Source: Actinomadura rubrisoli (lineage in GTDB: Bacteria > Actinomycetota > Actinomycetes > Streptosporangiales > Streptosporangiaceae). From it: a stretch of 40,896 bases of DNA. This document shows, piece by piece, positions 22,701 to 31,321 of this stretch (the first letter of the stretch is position 1; the number at the start of each line of letters is the position of its first letter). A program made the translations under genes and the position numbers. The DNA lies in contig NZ_SMKU01000042.1 in NCBI RefSeq assembly GCF_004349215.1, positions 1 to 40,896 of the forward strand, written 5' to 3'. The notes under the pieces were generated by a model. It was not told the origin of the DNA. It did no database searches and worked only from the letters and a program-made list of their open reading frames with translations.

Positions 22701-23918
22701 GTGCCCTACCTTGTCTTTGAGTGGACCTGCATGATCGGCGCTCTGGCGGCCTTGCTCTACACGCTGCCAAGGCTCGTGCGCGACGTCGCCGATCCCGCCC
22801 TGATAGCCATCTGCACCTATTTCACCTGCTCGTTCCTGAGCTTCTTCCTGGGGCTGGACTTCATATGGCCGCATATCGCGGACCTGTTCGGCTACAAGAA
22901 CACGACGACCATCCTCATCCACTGCATCATCGTCGTCCTCACGGCGGCCCAGTTGATCGTGCTCATGCACTGGTCGCATCCTCCGGAGGCCGCCAGGACG
23001 AAGAGCTACAAGATCATCGGTGTTTTCGGCCCGCTCCTGATATCCCTGATCGCCCTCTTCGCCTTCGCGCTGCCCGACAAGCGGCGCACGGCGGAGACGG
23101 CCAGCCTGCTGAACCTGGACAACCCCCGCTATGCGGCATATCTGTACGCCTATGTCAGCGTCGTCGCCATCGGCCAGATCATCACGATGCGGGTCTCCAT
23201 CCGCTATGCGGGAATCGCCGCTCGGGCCTGGCTGCGCCGCGGCATGTGGATCGTCGCCGCGGGCGCGGGCTTCATCCTGGTGTACTGCATAATGCGCTAC
23301 GTGGAGATCGCCGGTGTGCAGGCCGGCGCGGACATGGAGCCCTGGGACCCCTTACAGTGGCTGGCCGGGGACACCGGCTCCCTGCTGGAACTGATGGGGT
23401 GGACGATTCCGGGCTGGGGCCCGTCGCTGTCCGCCGCTCGCCGGTCGATCGGCGAATTCCGTGCCTACTACCGGCTCTATCCGCTCTGGTTCGCTCTGTA
23501 CCAGGCCAATCCGACGATAGCCAAGGAGCCTCGCCCGGGACTCGCCGGCAAGCTTCCCTCCCGGGGCCTGAATATGCGGCTCTACCGGCGTGTCATTGAG
23601 ATCCTGGACGGTCAGCTCGCGCTGCGCCCATTCGTCCATCCCGACGATGCGGACGCCGCCCGGGAAAGGGCGTCCGCGGCCGGGCTGGACGGTGCGGCGT
23701 TCCAGGCGGCCGTGGAGGCGTTCCAGCTCCGCGCGGCCCTGCGCGCCAAGGCCGACGGCCGTCCGGCCTCGGCGCCGGCGGACGTGGTCCCCGCCGCTCC
23801 CGGAGACGATCTGCCCAGCCAGATTCGCTGGCTGACCCTGCTGGCGGACGCGTTCGCCCGATCGGCTTCAGGCATCGACGCCCAGACATTGGCGAGCACG
23901 CGAGGCCGGCGCGGATGA
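22701..23918 (+). CDS. MAB_1171c-type membrane protein
   Basis: A 405-residue protein. Seven hydrophobic segments occupy about residues 8-27, 34-55, 70-90, 105-123, 148-165, 180-202 and 230-250, with AAYLYAYVSVVAIGQI and ARAWLRRGMWIVAAGAGFILVYCIMRYVEI as typical family sequences. The C-terminal 150 residues are cytoplasmic (YYRLYPLWFALYQANPTIA, then RVIEILDGQLALRPFV). This matches the actinobacterial MAB_1171c-like family that often follows XRE and ImmA-like genes. It is called a putative transporter but its function is untested; a signal-sensing role upstream of the peptidase is an alternative. Its stop overlaps the next start (ATGA). Confidence 0.7.
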   Translation: MPYLVFEWTCMIGALAALLYTLPRLVRDVADPALIAICTYFTCSFLSFFLGLDFIWPHIADLFGYKNTTTILIHCIIVVLTAAQLIVLMHWSHPPEAARTKSYKIIGVFGPLLISLIALFAFALPDKRRTAETASLLNLDNPRYAAYLYAYVSVVAIGQIITMRVSIRYAGIAARAWLRRGMWIVAAGAGFILVYCIMRYVEIAGVQAGADMEPWDPLQWLAGDTGSLLELMGWTIPGWGPSLSAARRSIGEFRAYYRLYPLWFALYQANPTIAKEPRPGLAGKLPSRGLNMRLYRRVIEILDGQLALRPFVHPDDADAARERASAAGLDGAAFQAAVEAFQLRAALRAKADGRPASAPADVVPAAPGDDLPSQIRWLTLLADAFARSASGIDAQTLASTRGRRG

Positions 23919-24862
23919 TTCTCTCCGCGGAGCTGGGCCCGCTCGATGAGGACGACGTCCTCGACGTGCGGCAGCATGTGCAGCACCTTGTGGCGCTCGA
24001 TATCCGGCACGGCGGAGACCGGGCTTCCGCCCTTGCGTTGAGGACCCTGAAAGCGGCGCGCCAGGACCTCCGCCGACGCGGCGTGAGGAAGAGCGCCAGG
24101 CGTGACCTTGAAGCCGCCCTCGCCGAACTGGCGGAGGTCACGGCATGGCTGCTGTGCGATGCGAACCGGCACCCCATGTCGCTTCGCGGCAACAGGTTCG
24201 CGCTGAATCTCGCGCGCAGTGCCGGTGACCGCTCGATGGAACTGTTCGTCCTGCACAACATGAGCCTTCAGGCCACCTATCTGAGACGCCCGGAAAGAAC
24301 CCTCGACCTGGTCCGCCCGATCCTCGACCGAGGCGGGCTCACCCCCCGCCTCACGGCCATGTTCCAGCTGCGAGTGGCCCGTGCCCATGCCCAGATGGGT
24401 CTCAAGAGCGATGCCTTCAAGACGCTGGATCTGGCGAAGGGCCTGCTTTCCGAGGGCACCCGCGACCGCGATCCCGGCTGGGCTTGGTGGGTCTCCGAAC
24501 GAGGGTTCACCCACGCCACCGGCGCGATGCTCGGCAGCCTCGGTGAATGGAGGCCGGCGCTTTCCCACATCCAGAGCGCTCTCTCGGCCGCCCCGCCGGA
24601 GGCGCGCAGGGACCGTTTCCTCTATCTGTGCATCCTGCTGCACGCGCAACTGGAATCCCGGGCCTGGACCGATATGGATTCCACCACCGGCGAGTTGCTC
24701 TCCTTGGAAGGGACTGTCGGGTCGAGCCGCCCCCGATCCCGCCTCCTGGCCACCCTCGACCAATTCGGCCGGGACGGGAGGACGCCCCGGAGCGTGCGGG
24801 ACTCGATCGACGATATCCGGCAGGCCATCAAGCGGACCAACGCCCCGTCCCGCCTTCGATAG
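23915..24862 (+). CDS. TPR-like helical repeat protein
   Basis: A 315-residue, wholly helical soluble protein. The middle (about 90-250) shows TPR-like helix pairs: NRFALNLARSAGDRSMELFVLHNMSLQATYLRRPERTLDLVRPIL, RLTAMFQLRVARAHAQMGLKSDAFKTLDLAKGLL and WVSERGFTHATGAMLGSLGEWRPALSHIQSAL. This resembles the C-terminal half of XRE-TPR regulators but has no DNA-binding domain of its own, as if that function were supplied by the separate XRE gene. The start overlaps the preceding stop. The last 35 bases overlap the tail of the convergent aldolase gene. Confidence 0.6.
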   Translation: MILSAELGPLDEDDVLDVRQHVQHLVALDIRHGGDRASALALRTLKAARQDLRRRGVRKSARRDLEAALAELAEVTAWLLCDANRHPMSLRGNRFALNLARSAGDRSMELFVLHNMSLQATYLRRPERTLDLVRPILDRGGLTPRLTAMFQLRVARAHAQMGLKSDAFKTLDLAKGLLSEGTRDRDPGWAWWVSERGFTHATGAMLGSLGEWRPALSHIQSALSAAPPEARRDRFLYLCILLHAQLESRAWTDMDSTTGELLSLEGTVGSSRPRSRLLATLDQFGRDGRTPRSVRDSIDDIRQAIKRTNAPSRLR

Positions 24863-26516
24863 CCGCCATGCGGCGGAGCCGGGTCCGGACGATCGCGGTC
24901 AGTTCCGCGCGGGCCACGGACAGCTCTTGCGACCGGGTGTTCTCCATGCGCCGCCGCATGTCCGCGTTCCCGGTTTCGGCGCCGATCGGCGGGTGCTTGT
25001 CCACCAGCGCCGCGAGCGAGTCCTCCCCCAGGCCCGCCAGGCCCGCGCGGGCCGCCTCGTCCAGCGCGTCCCAGGTGCGGTACGGGCGCCCGACGGCCAG
25101 CCGGTCCGCCCACGGCGCCCAGGCGCAGCAGGTGTACGCCAGCTCGGCGGCCCGGCGCGGGTCGAGCGCGTCGAAGGCCGCCACCCCGGCTTCGACGGCG
25201 GAGTCGGTGACGGCGGCCGGGACCGTGGTCTCCCGGCGGCGCAGATCGGCGAGGGTCCGGTCGAAGATCTCGGCGACGCGGCCGGGTTCGAGCCATCGCG
25301 GGTACCGCTCGATGCCGGCCACCGCGGCGTCCAGGGCCCGCCGGACGCAGGACGTCTCCTCGGCGGTGAGCGTCTCGCCGCGGGACTGGGCCAGAGCCGC
25401 GGCCATGTCGTCGGTGCCGAGGCTGTCCCACACCCACTCCAGCCGGCCGCCGACCATCGCGGGAGCCACGCACGACGACGGCGGCGGGAAGGCGTCGGGC
25501 CCGTCGCGCAGCGCGGCGGCGACGTCGCGGGGCATGTGGCGCAGGTAGGCGTACCGGCCGACGACCGGCTTGAGCGGCGGGATGGGAAGGCCCGACTCCC
25601 GGGCCACCGTCCGCGCGAGCCGCGTGAGCGCCGTCAGGTCGATGCCGGTGCGCACGCCGTAGAGGGTCTCCAGGGCGAGCACCACTTCCTCCATCGCGGC
25701 GAAGCCGCACCGGTACGACACGCCTCCGGCGGCGACGTCGGGGGACGCGCCGGCCGTCGCGGCCGCAAGGGTGCACGCGGCGGCGAGGCCGAAGTCGTCG
25801 TGGGTGTGCATGGTCAGCGGCACGGGCGCCGCCAGCCGGTCGCGGAACGTCCGGACGAACAGCTTCAACGCCTCCGGGCCGAGGCTGCTCACCGAGTCCA
25901 TCAGGTCGATCCGCAGCGCCCCGAGCTCGATCGCGCGGTTGACCGCGGGCACCATCTCGTCGAGGTCGCGCAGGCCCACCTGCGCGAGGGTGACGGTCAC
26001 CCCCGCGCCGAGGTCTCGGGCCACCTCGAAGAGCGCCTCCAGCTCGTCCATCTGGCGGGCCCGGGCGTCCGGACCGGCGGCCGGGACGATCCCGGGGGCC
26101 AGGGTGTCGGCGCCGAGGCCGACGAGCAGCTCGGCGGTCTCGCGCATGCCGACCGGCGGAGTGCGCTCCCCGTCGGACAGCAGGGTGTCGGCGAACACGT
26201 TCAGGGTGAACCCGAAGTCGCGGGAGCCGACCGCCCGGACCAGCTCAAGCTGGCGTTCGGGCGGTGTGGTGGCGCCGGTCCAGTCCACGTTGAGGCACTC
26301 GTGCCGCACCCCGGCCAGCGCGAGCTGCTCGGCGATCCGCAGGAACCCGTCGATGCTGGTGACGGTGCCGGCCGTGAACAACGTCTTGCGCAGCGTGCTG
26401 TCGATGAGGGTGAGCGGGACGGGCCAGTCGTAGGCGTCGTGGAGCTCGGGCCGGGCGTTGAACGGGCTGACCCGGAACGCGCCGTCCGCCTGCCGGACAC
26501 GGTCGTGATCGTGCAT
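24828..26516 (-). CDS. HMGL-type aldolase/synthase with shortened OHCU-decarboxylase-like tail
   Basis: A 562-residue protein. Residues 35-300 form a DRE-TIM metallolyase barrel (homocitrate / isopropylmalate synthase and HMG-CoA lyase fold). The usual DTTLRDG is DSTLRK (39-44), the metal-binding HxHD is HTHDDFG (237-243), and the GERAGNA loop is replaced by YRCGFAAMEEV. Residues 447-515 (FDALDPRRAAELAYTCCAWAPWADRLAVGRPY...LVDKHPPIG) match the first half of OHCU decarboxylase, an enzyme of the urate-to-allantoin route, including the His of HPxIG; the second half is largely missing before a final helix. The ATG has GGGAGA 7 bases upstream. It is the last gene of the catabolic operon; the substrate is unknown. 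Confidence 0.75.
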   Translation of the reverse strand: MHDHDRVRQADGAFRVSPFNARPELHDAYDWPVPLTLIDSTLRKTLFTAGTVTSIDGFLRIAEQLALAGVRHECLNVDWTGATTPPERQLELVRAVGSRDFGFTLNVFADTLLSDGERTPPVGMRETAELLVGLGADTLAPGIVPAAGPDARARQMDELEALFEVARDLGAGVTVTLAQVGLRDLDEMVPAVNRAIELGALRIDLMDSVSSLGPEALKLFVRTFRDRLAAPVPLTMHTHDDFGLAAACTLAAATAGASPDVAAGGVSYRCGFAAMEEVVLALETLYGVRTGIDLTALTRLARTVARESGLPIPPLKPVVGRYAYLRHMPRDVAAALRDGPDAFPPPSSCVAPAMVGGRLEWVWDSLGTDDMAAALAQSRGETLTAEETSCVRRALDAAVAGIERYPRWLEPGRVAEIFDRTLADLRRRETTVPAAVTDSAVEAGVAAFDALDPRRAAELAYTCCAWAPWADRLAVGRPYRTWDALDEAARAGLAGLGEDSLAALVDKHPPIGAETGNADMRRRMENTRSQELSVARAELTAIVRTRLRRMAAIEGGTGRWSA

Positions 26517-26545
26517 GCGTGTTCTCCCGTGAGGATGCGGTGGAA

Positions 26546-27310
26546 TCACGCCACCCGGGCGAGGGTCCAGCGCTCCAGCCGGGTCGCGGCGACGAACGCC
26601 GCGACCGCGAGTGCCGTGGCGACCACGCCGGTCCCCCACGCGCGGGCGTAGTGGGAGTAGGACACGGAGTCGACGAACATGAACCCCAGGCCGCTCTTGC
26701 CGATGAGGAACTCGGCCAGCATCGCCGACAGGATCGTGCTGGGGGCGGCGATGCGGACGGCCACCAGCGCGTTCGGCACCGCGTACGGGATCAGCAGGCG
26801 GGCCAGGGTGGCCGTCTTCGACGCGCCGAGCACCGCGAAGACGTCCCGGGTGCTCGCGGGCGGTGCTCTCAGGCCGGAGGCGACCAGGCTGAACGCCGGG
26901 AAGAAGGTCACCACCACGGTGATCGCGACGACCGAGGGCCTGCCGGTGCCGAGCAGTCCGATCATGACCGGCACGATCGCCACCACCGGCACCGACCGCA
27001 TCAGCACCGCCGCCGGGGTCAGCACGGCGGTCAGGATCCGGGAGGACCAGACCAGGACGGCGAGGACGCAACCCACGAGCGTCCCGGCGACCAGCCCGGC
27101 CAGGGCCGTCCAGGCCGTGGTGAGCACCGGTCCCAGGTAGGCGCCCGGGTGGGTGAGGATGTCGGCGGCCACGCTCTGCGGCATCGGGGCCACCAGCTCG
27201 GTGTACCCGTTCGCCCTGACCCACAGCGCCCATCCGCCGACGAGGAGGACGGCCGGCCAGGCGACCTGGAGGGAGCGCAGCAGGATCCGCGGGGTGCGCG
27301 CGTGGTTCAC
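26546..27310 (-). CDS. ABC importer permease 2 (TauC/SsuC type)
   Basis: A 254-residue permease with about six membrane segments and the EAA-loop region TRDVFAVLGASKTATLARLLIPYAVPNALVAVRIAAPSTILSAMLAEFLIGKSGLGFMFV, typical of nitrate/sulfonate/taurine/pyrimidine importers. GTG 27310 has GAGGAGG 5 bases upstream. It probably forms a heterodimer with the adjacent permease. Confidence 0.85.
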   Translation of the reverse strand: MNHARTPRILLRSLQVAWPAVLLVGGWALWVRANGYTELVAPMPQSVAADILTHPGAYLGPVLTTAWTALAGLVAGTLVGCVLAVLVWSSRILTAVLTPAAVLMRSVPVVAIVPVMIGLLGTGRPSVVAITVVVTFFPAFSLVASGLRAPPASTRDVFAVLGASKTATLARLLIPYAVPNALVAVRIAAPSTILSAMLAEFLIGKSGLGFMFVDSVSYSHYARAWGTGVVATALAVAAFVAATRLERWTLARVA

Positions 27311-27320
27311 GGGGTCCTCC

Positions 27321-28088
27321 TCAGGTGAATCGGCGGACCGAGGCCCGGCGGACGCCGGACAGCGTCCCGTAGGCGGCCAGGGACACGGCCGAGACGCACA
27401 GCGCGGCCGCCCACAGCTGGACGACCTCGAAGTTCTGCATCGAGCTGACAAGCAGGAGGCCGATGCCGCGCGGGGCTCCGAACCACTCCCCCACGACCGC
27501 GCCGAGCAGGGCCGCCGGGGCGGCCAGCGCCAGCCCGTCGAGGAAGGCCGGGACCGCCGCGGGGGCGCGCAGCCGCACCATGGTGCTCGTCCGCGAGGCG
27601 CCGAGGACCTGGAACAGGTCGTCCAGGTCCGTCGCCGGACGGGAGAACGCCGAGGACATCGCGACGAAGACCGCGAAGCCCGAGCCGAGCGCCGCGATCA
27701 CCGCGGGCGTCCGCTCGTTGCCGACCGTGGTGACCAGGACCGGGCCGAGCGCGATCAGCGGCAGGGTGCTGAGCAGGATCGCCAGCTGGCTCATGCCCGT
27801 CCGCAGCCACGGGACCAGCAGGCCCAGCCCGGCGGCGACGACCCCGGCGAGGACGCCGATGAGGAGCCCGGCCGACGCCTCGGCCACGGTCGCCTTGGTC
27901 GCGCGCGCGAGGACCACCCGTCCCGGCTCATCGACGCTGTAGGCGAGGACGGAGGACAGCGGCGGCCAGGTCTCCCCGGCGACCCCGGTCCGGCCGACCG
28001 CCTCGAACAGCCCCAGCAGGATGGCGACGCCCAGGACGCTGGTGCCCAGTCCGCGCGCGGTGTTCATCGTGTGCTGCCGGCGGCTCAT
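27321..28088 (-). CDS. ABC importer permease 1 (TauC/SsuC type)
   Basis: A 255-residue permease homologous to its neighbour: VLGVAILLGLFEAVGRTGVAG at TM1, then DDLFQVLGASRTSTMVRLRAPAAVPAFLDGLALAAPAALLGAVVGEWFGAPRGIGLLLV as EAA region. The ATG overlaps the ATPase stop (ATGA); an internal ATG at 28067 is an alternative. Two different permeases in one transporter suggest a heterodimeric channel. Confidence 0.85.
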   Translation of the reverse strand: MSRRQHTMNTARGLGTSVLGVAILLGLFEAVGRTGVAGETWPPLSSVLAYSVDEPGRVVLARATKATVAEASAGLLIGVLAGVVAAGLGLLVPWLRTGMSQLAILLSTLPLIALGPVLVTTVGNERTPAVIAALGSGFAVFVAMSSAFSRPATDLDDLFQVLGASRTSTMVRLRAPAAVPAFLDGLALAAPAALLGAVVGEWFGAPRGIGLLLVSSMQNFEVVQLWAAALCVSAVSLAAYGTLSGVRRASVRRFT

Positions 28089-28915
28089 CGCGGGCCGCCG
28101 GCGGGGTCGTCGAGCAGGGAGATGAGCCGGTCGACGACGTCGTGGAAGTCGTGGCCGCGGGTGAAGTCCTCCCCGCGCGGCCGCGGCGCCGGGACGGGCT
28201 CGACGTGGGCCAGCGAGCCGGGGCGGCCGGTCATCACGACCACCCGGTCGGCGAGCAGGACGGCCTCGGCCACGTCGTGGGTCACCAGCACGGTGGTGGT
28301 GCGCCGCTGCGCCCAGACGGCCCCGAGTTCGAGGTTGAGGCGGCGGCGGGTGACGGCGTCCAGCGCGCCGAACGGCTCGTCCAGCAAGAGCACGTCGGGG
28401 TCCAGCGCCATGGACCTGGCGATCGAGACCCGCTGCCGCATCCCGCCGGACAGCTGCCTCGGACGGGCCCGGGCGAAGCCCTCCAGCCCGACCGTCTCCA
28501 GCAGGGCGCGGATCCGCTGCTCGGGGACGGGGCGTCCGGCCAGCCGGAACGGCAGCGCGATGTTGTCCCACGCGCTCGCCCACGGCAGCAGCGCCGAGTC
28601 CTGGAACGCGACGCCGAGGCGGTGCTCGGCGATCAGCGCGGACGGAGCGCCGCCCTCGACCTGGACCGAGCCCCGGGTGGGGGCCTCCAGCCCGGCGATC
28701 ATTCGCAGCACCGTCGACTTGCCGCAGCCCGACGGCCCGAGCAGGGCGACGAACTCGCCGCGCGCGACCGTCAGATCGAACCCGTCCAGAGCGCACAGGG
28801 GCTCGCGCCGGCGCGACAGGGGGAACTCCTTGACGACCCCGCGAAGCTCCACCGCGGCGGTGTCCGCGGCCGGCTCGTCGTGCCCGCCCCTGGAGGGGCG
28901 CCCGTTGTCGACCAT
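28085..28915 (-). CDS. ABC importer ATP-binding protein (TauB/SsuB type)
   Basis: A 276-residue ATPase: Walker A GPSGCGKST, Q-loop AFQDSALLPWASAWDNIALP (the LPW is typical of the nitrate/sulfonate/THI5 importers), signature LSGGMRQRVSIARS, Walker B VLLLDEPFGALD and the H-loop TVLVTHDVAEAV. ATG 28915 follows the binding-protein stop by 8 bases. The same frame is open further upstream but there overlaps the binding protein gene. Confidence 0.9.
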   Translation of the reverse strand: MVDNGRPSRGGHDEPAADTAAVELRGVVKEFPLSRRREPLCALDGFDLTVARGEFVALLGPSGCGKSTVLRMIAGLEAPTRGSVQVEGGAPSALIAEHRLGVAFQDSALLPWASAWDNIALPFRLAGRPVPEQRIRALLETVGLEGFARARPRQLSGGMRQRVSIARSMALDPDVLLLDEPFGALDAVTRRRLNLELGAVWAQRRTTTVLVTHDVAEAVLLADRVVVMTGRPGSLAHVEPVPAPRPRGEDFTRGHDFHDVVDRLISLLDDPAGGPR

Positions 28916-28923
28916 GGCGCCGC

Positions 28924-30039
28924 TCAAAGCCGGGGGCCGTTCTTGAACACCTCGTCGAGGATCGAGGTGTCGACGACCTTGTCGGCGTCCGGCAGCCGCG
29001 CCGCGCCCGCCAACCGGAGCCACGGGTACATCTGGGACTTCATGAGCTCCGGATCGATGCGCAGCATCCCTTTGGACTTGGTCAAGGCGCTCTCGGTCAG
29101 CGGTTTCTGCAGCTCGTTCTGGCGGCTCTGCTGCTTCTCGTTGAGGCCGAGGTCGACGCCGTACTTGCGCATCACGACCTTCACCGCGGCGCCGGGGTCG
29201 GCCAGGTTGTCCTGCCAGCCGCGCGCGGACGCCCGCATGAACTTCACGACGACGTCGCGGCGCCGGTCCACCATGGAGCGCTTGCACGAGATGAGGCTGG
29301 CGTAGGCCGGGCAGCCCAGGGCGCCGTAGGTCACGACCTCGTAGCCCGCGCCGCGTCTCAGCCCGAACTTGGTCTCCAGCGTGATGGGCTGGTTGGTGAC
29401 GAAGCAGTTGTAGGCGTCGCCCTTGCCCTGGATCAGGGCGCCGGGGTCGAACCCGGTGGGGATGAACGTGAAGTCGGGCTTGAGGTTGTTGGCCTTGTAG
29501 AGGCCCTCCAGGACCGGCTGCGTTCCCTGCTGGCTGAGGATCCGCAGGCCGGGCAGGTCGCTCGGCCTGGACAGCGGGCGCTTGGACAGCGAGAGCAGCC
29601 CGTTGGGGTCGGTCTGGAACTGGGCGCCGAGCACCACCAGGTCGTTGCCCTTGCCGATCACTTCGAGCACCTGGCGCATGTTGGGGTCGACCGCGAGGTC
29701 GACCGCGCCCGAGGCGAGCTGGACGTGCGGGAGCGGGGAGTTGGTGCCGCCTCCCTTGAACACGACGTCGAGGCCCTCGTCGCGGTAGTAGCCCCGCTCG
29801 ACGGCCAGCCAGAACCCGGCGAACTCGATGTTGGTCACCCACCCCAGCGCGACCTTGAGCCGGGTCTTGGAGCCGGAGCCGCCGGCCGCCGCGCCGCCTC
29901 CGCAGGCCGCCGCCAGCGTCCCCGCGCCGGCCAGCAGTGACCCCGCCGCCGCGGCCTTGAGGACGTCCCGGCGGGAACGGACCGGCGACCTCGGCGTCGT
30001 GCCGCCTGAACCGGAGATGATCTGGGATTGTTCGATCAC
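28924..30039 (-). CDS. ABC importer substrate-binding lipoprotein (NMT1/THI5-like)
   Basis: A 371-residue protein. A twin-arginine signal (RSRRDVLKAAAAGSLLAGAGTLAAAC) ends in a lipobox Cys, so it is probably a Tat-exported lipoprotein. The mature part has the THI5/NMT1 pattern: KVALGWVTNIEFAGFWLAVERGYYRDEGLDVVF, QLASGAVDLAVDPNM and FVTNQPITLETKFGLRRG. Related proteins bind formylaminopyrimidine, hydroxymethylpyrimidine, riboflavin, sulfonates or aromatic acids; a nitrogen heterocycle would fit the enzymes encoded upstream. GTG start with AAGGG upstream. Confidence 0.88.
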   Translation of the reverse strand: MIEQSQIISGSGGTTPRSPVRSRRDVLKAAAAGSLLAGAGTLAAACGGGAAAGGSGSKTRLKVALGWVTNIEFAGFWLAVERGYYRDEGLDVVFKGGGTNSPLPHVQLASGAVDLAVDPNMRQVLEVIGKGNDLVVLGAQFQTDPNGLLSLSKRPLSRPSDLPGLRILSQQGTQPVLEGLYKANNLKPDFTFIPTGFDPGALIQGKGDAYNCFVTNQPITLETKFGLRRGAGYEVVTYGALGCPAYASLISCKRSMVDRRRDVVVKFMRASARGWQDNLADPGAAVKVVMRKYGVDLGLNEKQQSRQNELQKPLTESALTKSKGMLRIDPELMKSQMYPWLRLAGAARLPDADKVVDTSILDEVFKNGPRL

Positions 30040-30079
30040 GGTGGCGCCCTTCGTGAGGTGGGGTGGAACCGGCCGGGAG

Positions 30080-31321
30080 CTAGCCGGGGGCGGTGCCGAG
30101 GCGGACGAGGCCGCGGGCCGATGAGGTGAGCCAGACGGCTCCGGCCGGGGTCACCTGCGCCATGTCCCCGGCGCACACGTGCCCGAGGTCCGGCACGGAG
30201 TAGTTCGGGTGGACCTCCACCACCATGCCGTCTGCGAGGACGGCGTCCGCGAACGCGGGGTCGGCCTGGCCCGCACCGCTGATGGCGCGCATGGCCGGTT
30301 CGGAGTAGCTGAGCCCCAGCCCGTGGCAGAACTGGAACCGGAACGGGTCCTCCCCCGCCGGGTAGGGGCACGCTTCGCCGACGAGCTCGGCCATGCGGGC
30401 GGCGACGTCCGCGAGCGGCACACCGGGCCGCATCAGCGCGGCGATCTCGTCCTGGACGGCCACCAGGCGGCGGGCGTGCTCCTCCAGCAGGGCCGGCGGG
30501 CGGCCCATCACGGCCATCCTGAGGCTCTGGCCGTAGAAGCCCTCATAGCGGACGGTGGTCCCGATCTGGAGGCGGTCCCCGTCGGCGAGGACCTCCCGCA
30601 GCTCCCGCTGCTCGAAGTAGGTGGTGGACGGTGCCGGGCCGGTCGCGATCCAGCATCCGGCGGTCTCGGCGCCGAGGGACCGTCCGACCTGTTCGGCCAG
30701 GATCATCAGCTCGGCGCCGGAGCAGGGGCGCGCGGCGGCCTCGGCGAAGACCCGCTCGACCATCGCGTCAGAGATCGCCGCGACGGCCGTCGCCCGGTAC
30801 GTGAAGTCGGCGTAGTGGCGCACCCTCAACGCGTGGAGGTGACCGTCGACCGGCCGCGGCTCGCCCAGGGCCCCGCGCAGCGCGTCCGCCAGCGCAGCGG
30901 GCAGCTCCGACAGCCCGGCGACACCCGTGACACCCGCGCCGCCCGTGACACCCGCACTGCCCTCACCGCCGGTTCGCGATGCCTCAAGGAGCCCGGCCAC
31001 CGAGTCGGCGAGCACTCCAGGCCCGGCCACCTGCCGGACCTCCGCCGCGTCGCCCAGCCGCGCACGGAACCCCCGGGCGTCATGCGGCCCGATCGCGAGC
31101 ACCACCGGCCGCAGGTCGCGGCGGAGCACGACGGCGGACGGGCCGAAAGGCGGCGTCCAGCCGGTGAGGAACCGCACGTCGCCGGGCGAGTCGGCGGACG
31201 GCCCCAGGCATCCCGGAGCGCCGAGGACCACGATCGCGTCGAGCGCGTCGTCACCGGCCCGCCGCCAGAGCTCGTCCCAGCGGACGGGCAGCGCCCCGGC
31301 CGCGGCCGCTACCTCGTGCAC
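30080..31321 (-). CDS. Creatinase-like pita-bread enzyme without metal ligands (M24 fold)
   Basis: A 413-residue protein. GTG 31321 is supported by GGGGAGG 5 bases upstream and overlaps the end of the preceding gene by 13 bases. Residues 1-155 form the creatinase-type N-domain; a Gly/Val/Thr-rich linker (118-137, GVTG repeats) sits near its end. The C-domain (about 160-405) has the pita-bread pattern, but of the five M24 metal ligands only His333 (FCHGLGLSYSEP) remains: the two Asp are Gly254 and Gln265, the two Glu are His371 and Gly385. Creatinase, a non-metal amidinohydrolase, shows the same loss, so hydrolysis of a guanidino or ureido compound is more likely than peptidase action. Confidence 0.75.
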   Translation of the reverse strand: MHEVAAAAGALPVRWDELWRRAGDDALDAIVVLGAPGCLGPSADSPGDVRFLTGWTPPFGPSAVVLRRDLRPVVLAIGPHDARGFRARLGDAAEVRQVAGPGVLADSVAGLLEASRTGGEGSAGVTGGAGVTGVAGLSELPAALADALRGALGEPRPVDGHLHALRVRHYADFTYRATAVAAISDAMVERVFAEAAARPCSGAELMILAEQVGRSLGAETAGCWIATGPAPSTTYFEQRELREVLADGDRLQIGTTVRYEGFYGQSLRMAVMGRPPALLEEHARRLVAVQDEIAALMRPGVPLADVAARMAELVGEACPYPAGEDPFRFQFCHGLGLSYSEPAMRAISGAGQADPAFADAVLADGMVVEVHPNYSVPDLGHVCAGDMAQVTPAGAVWLTSSARGLVRLGTAPG

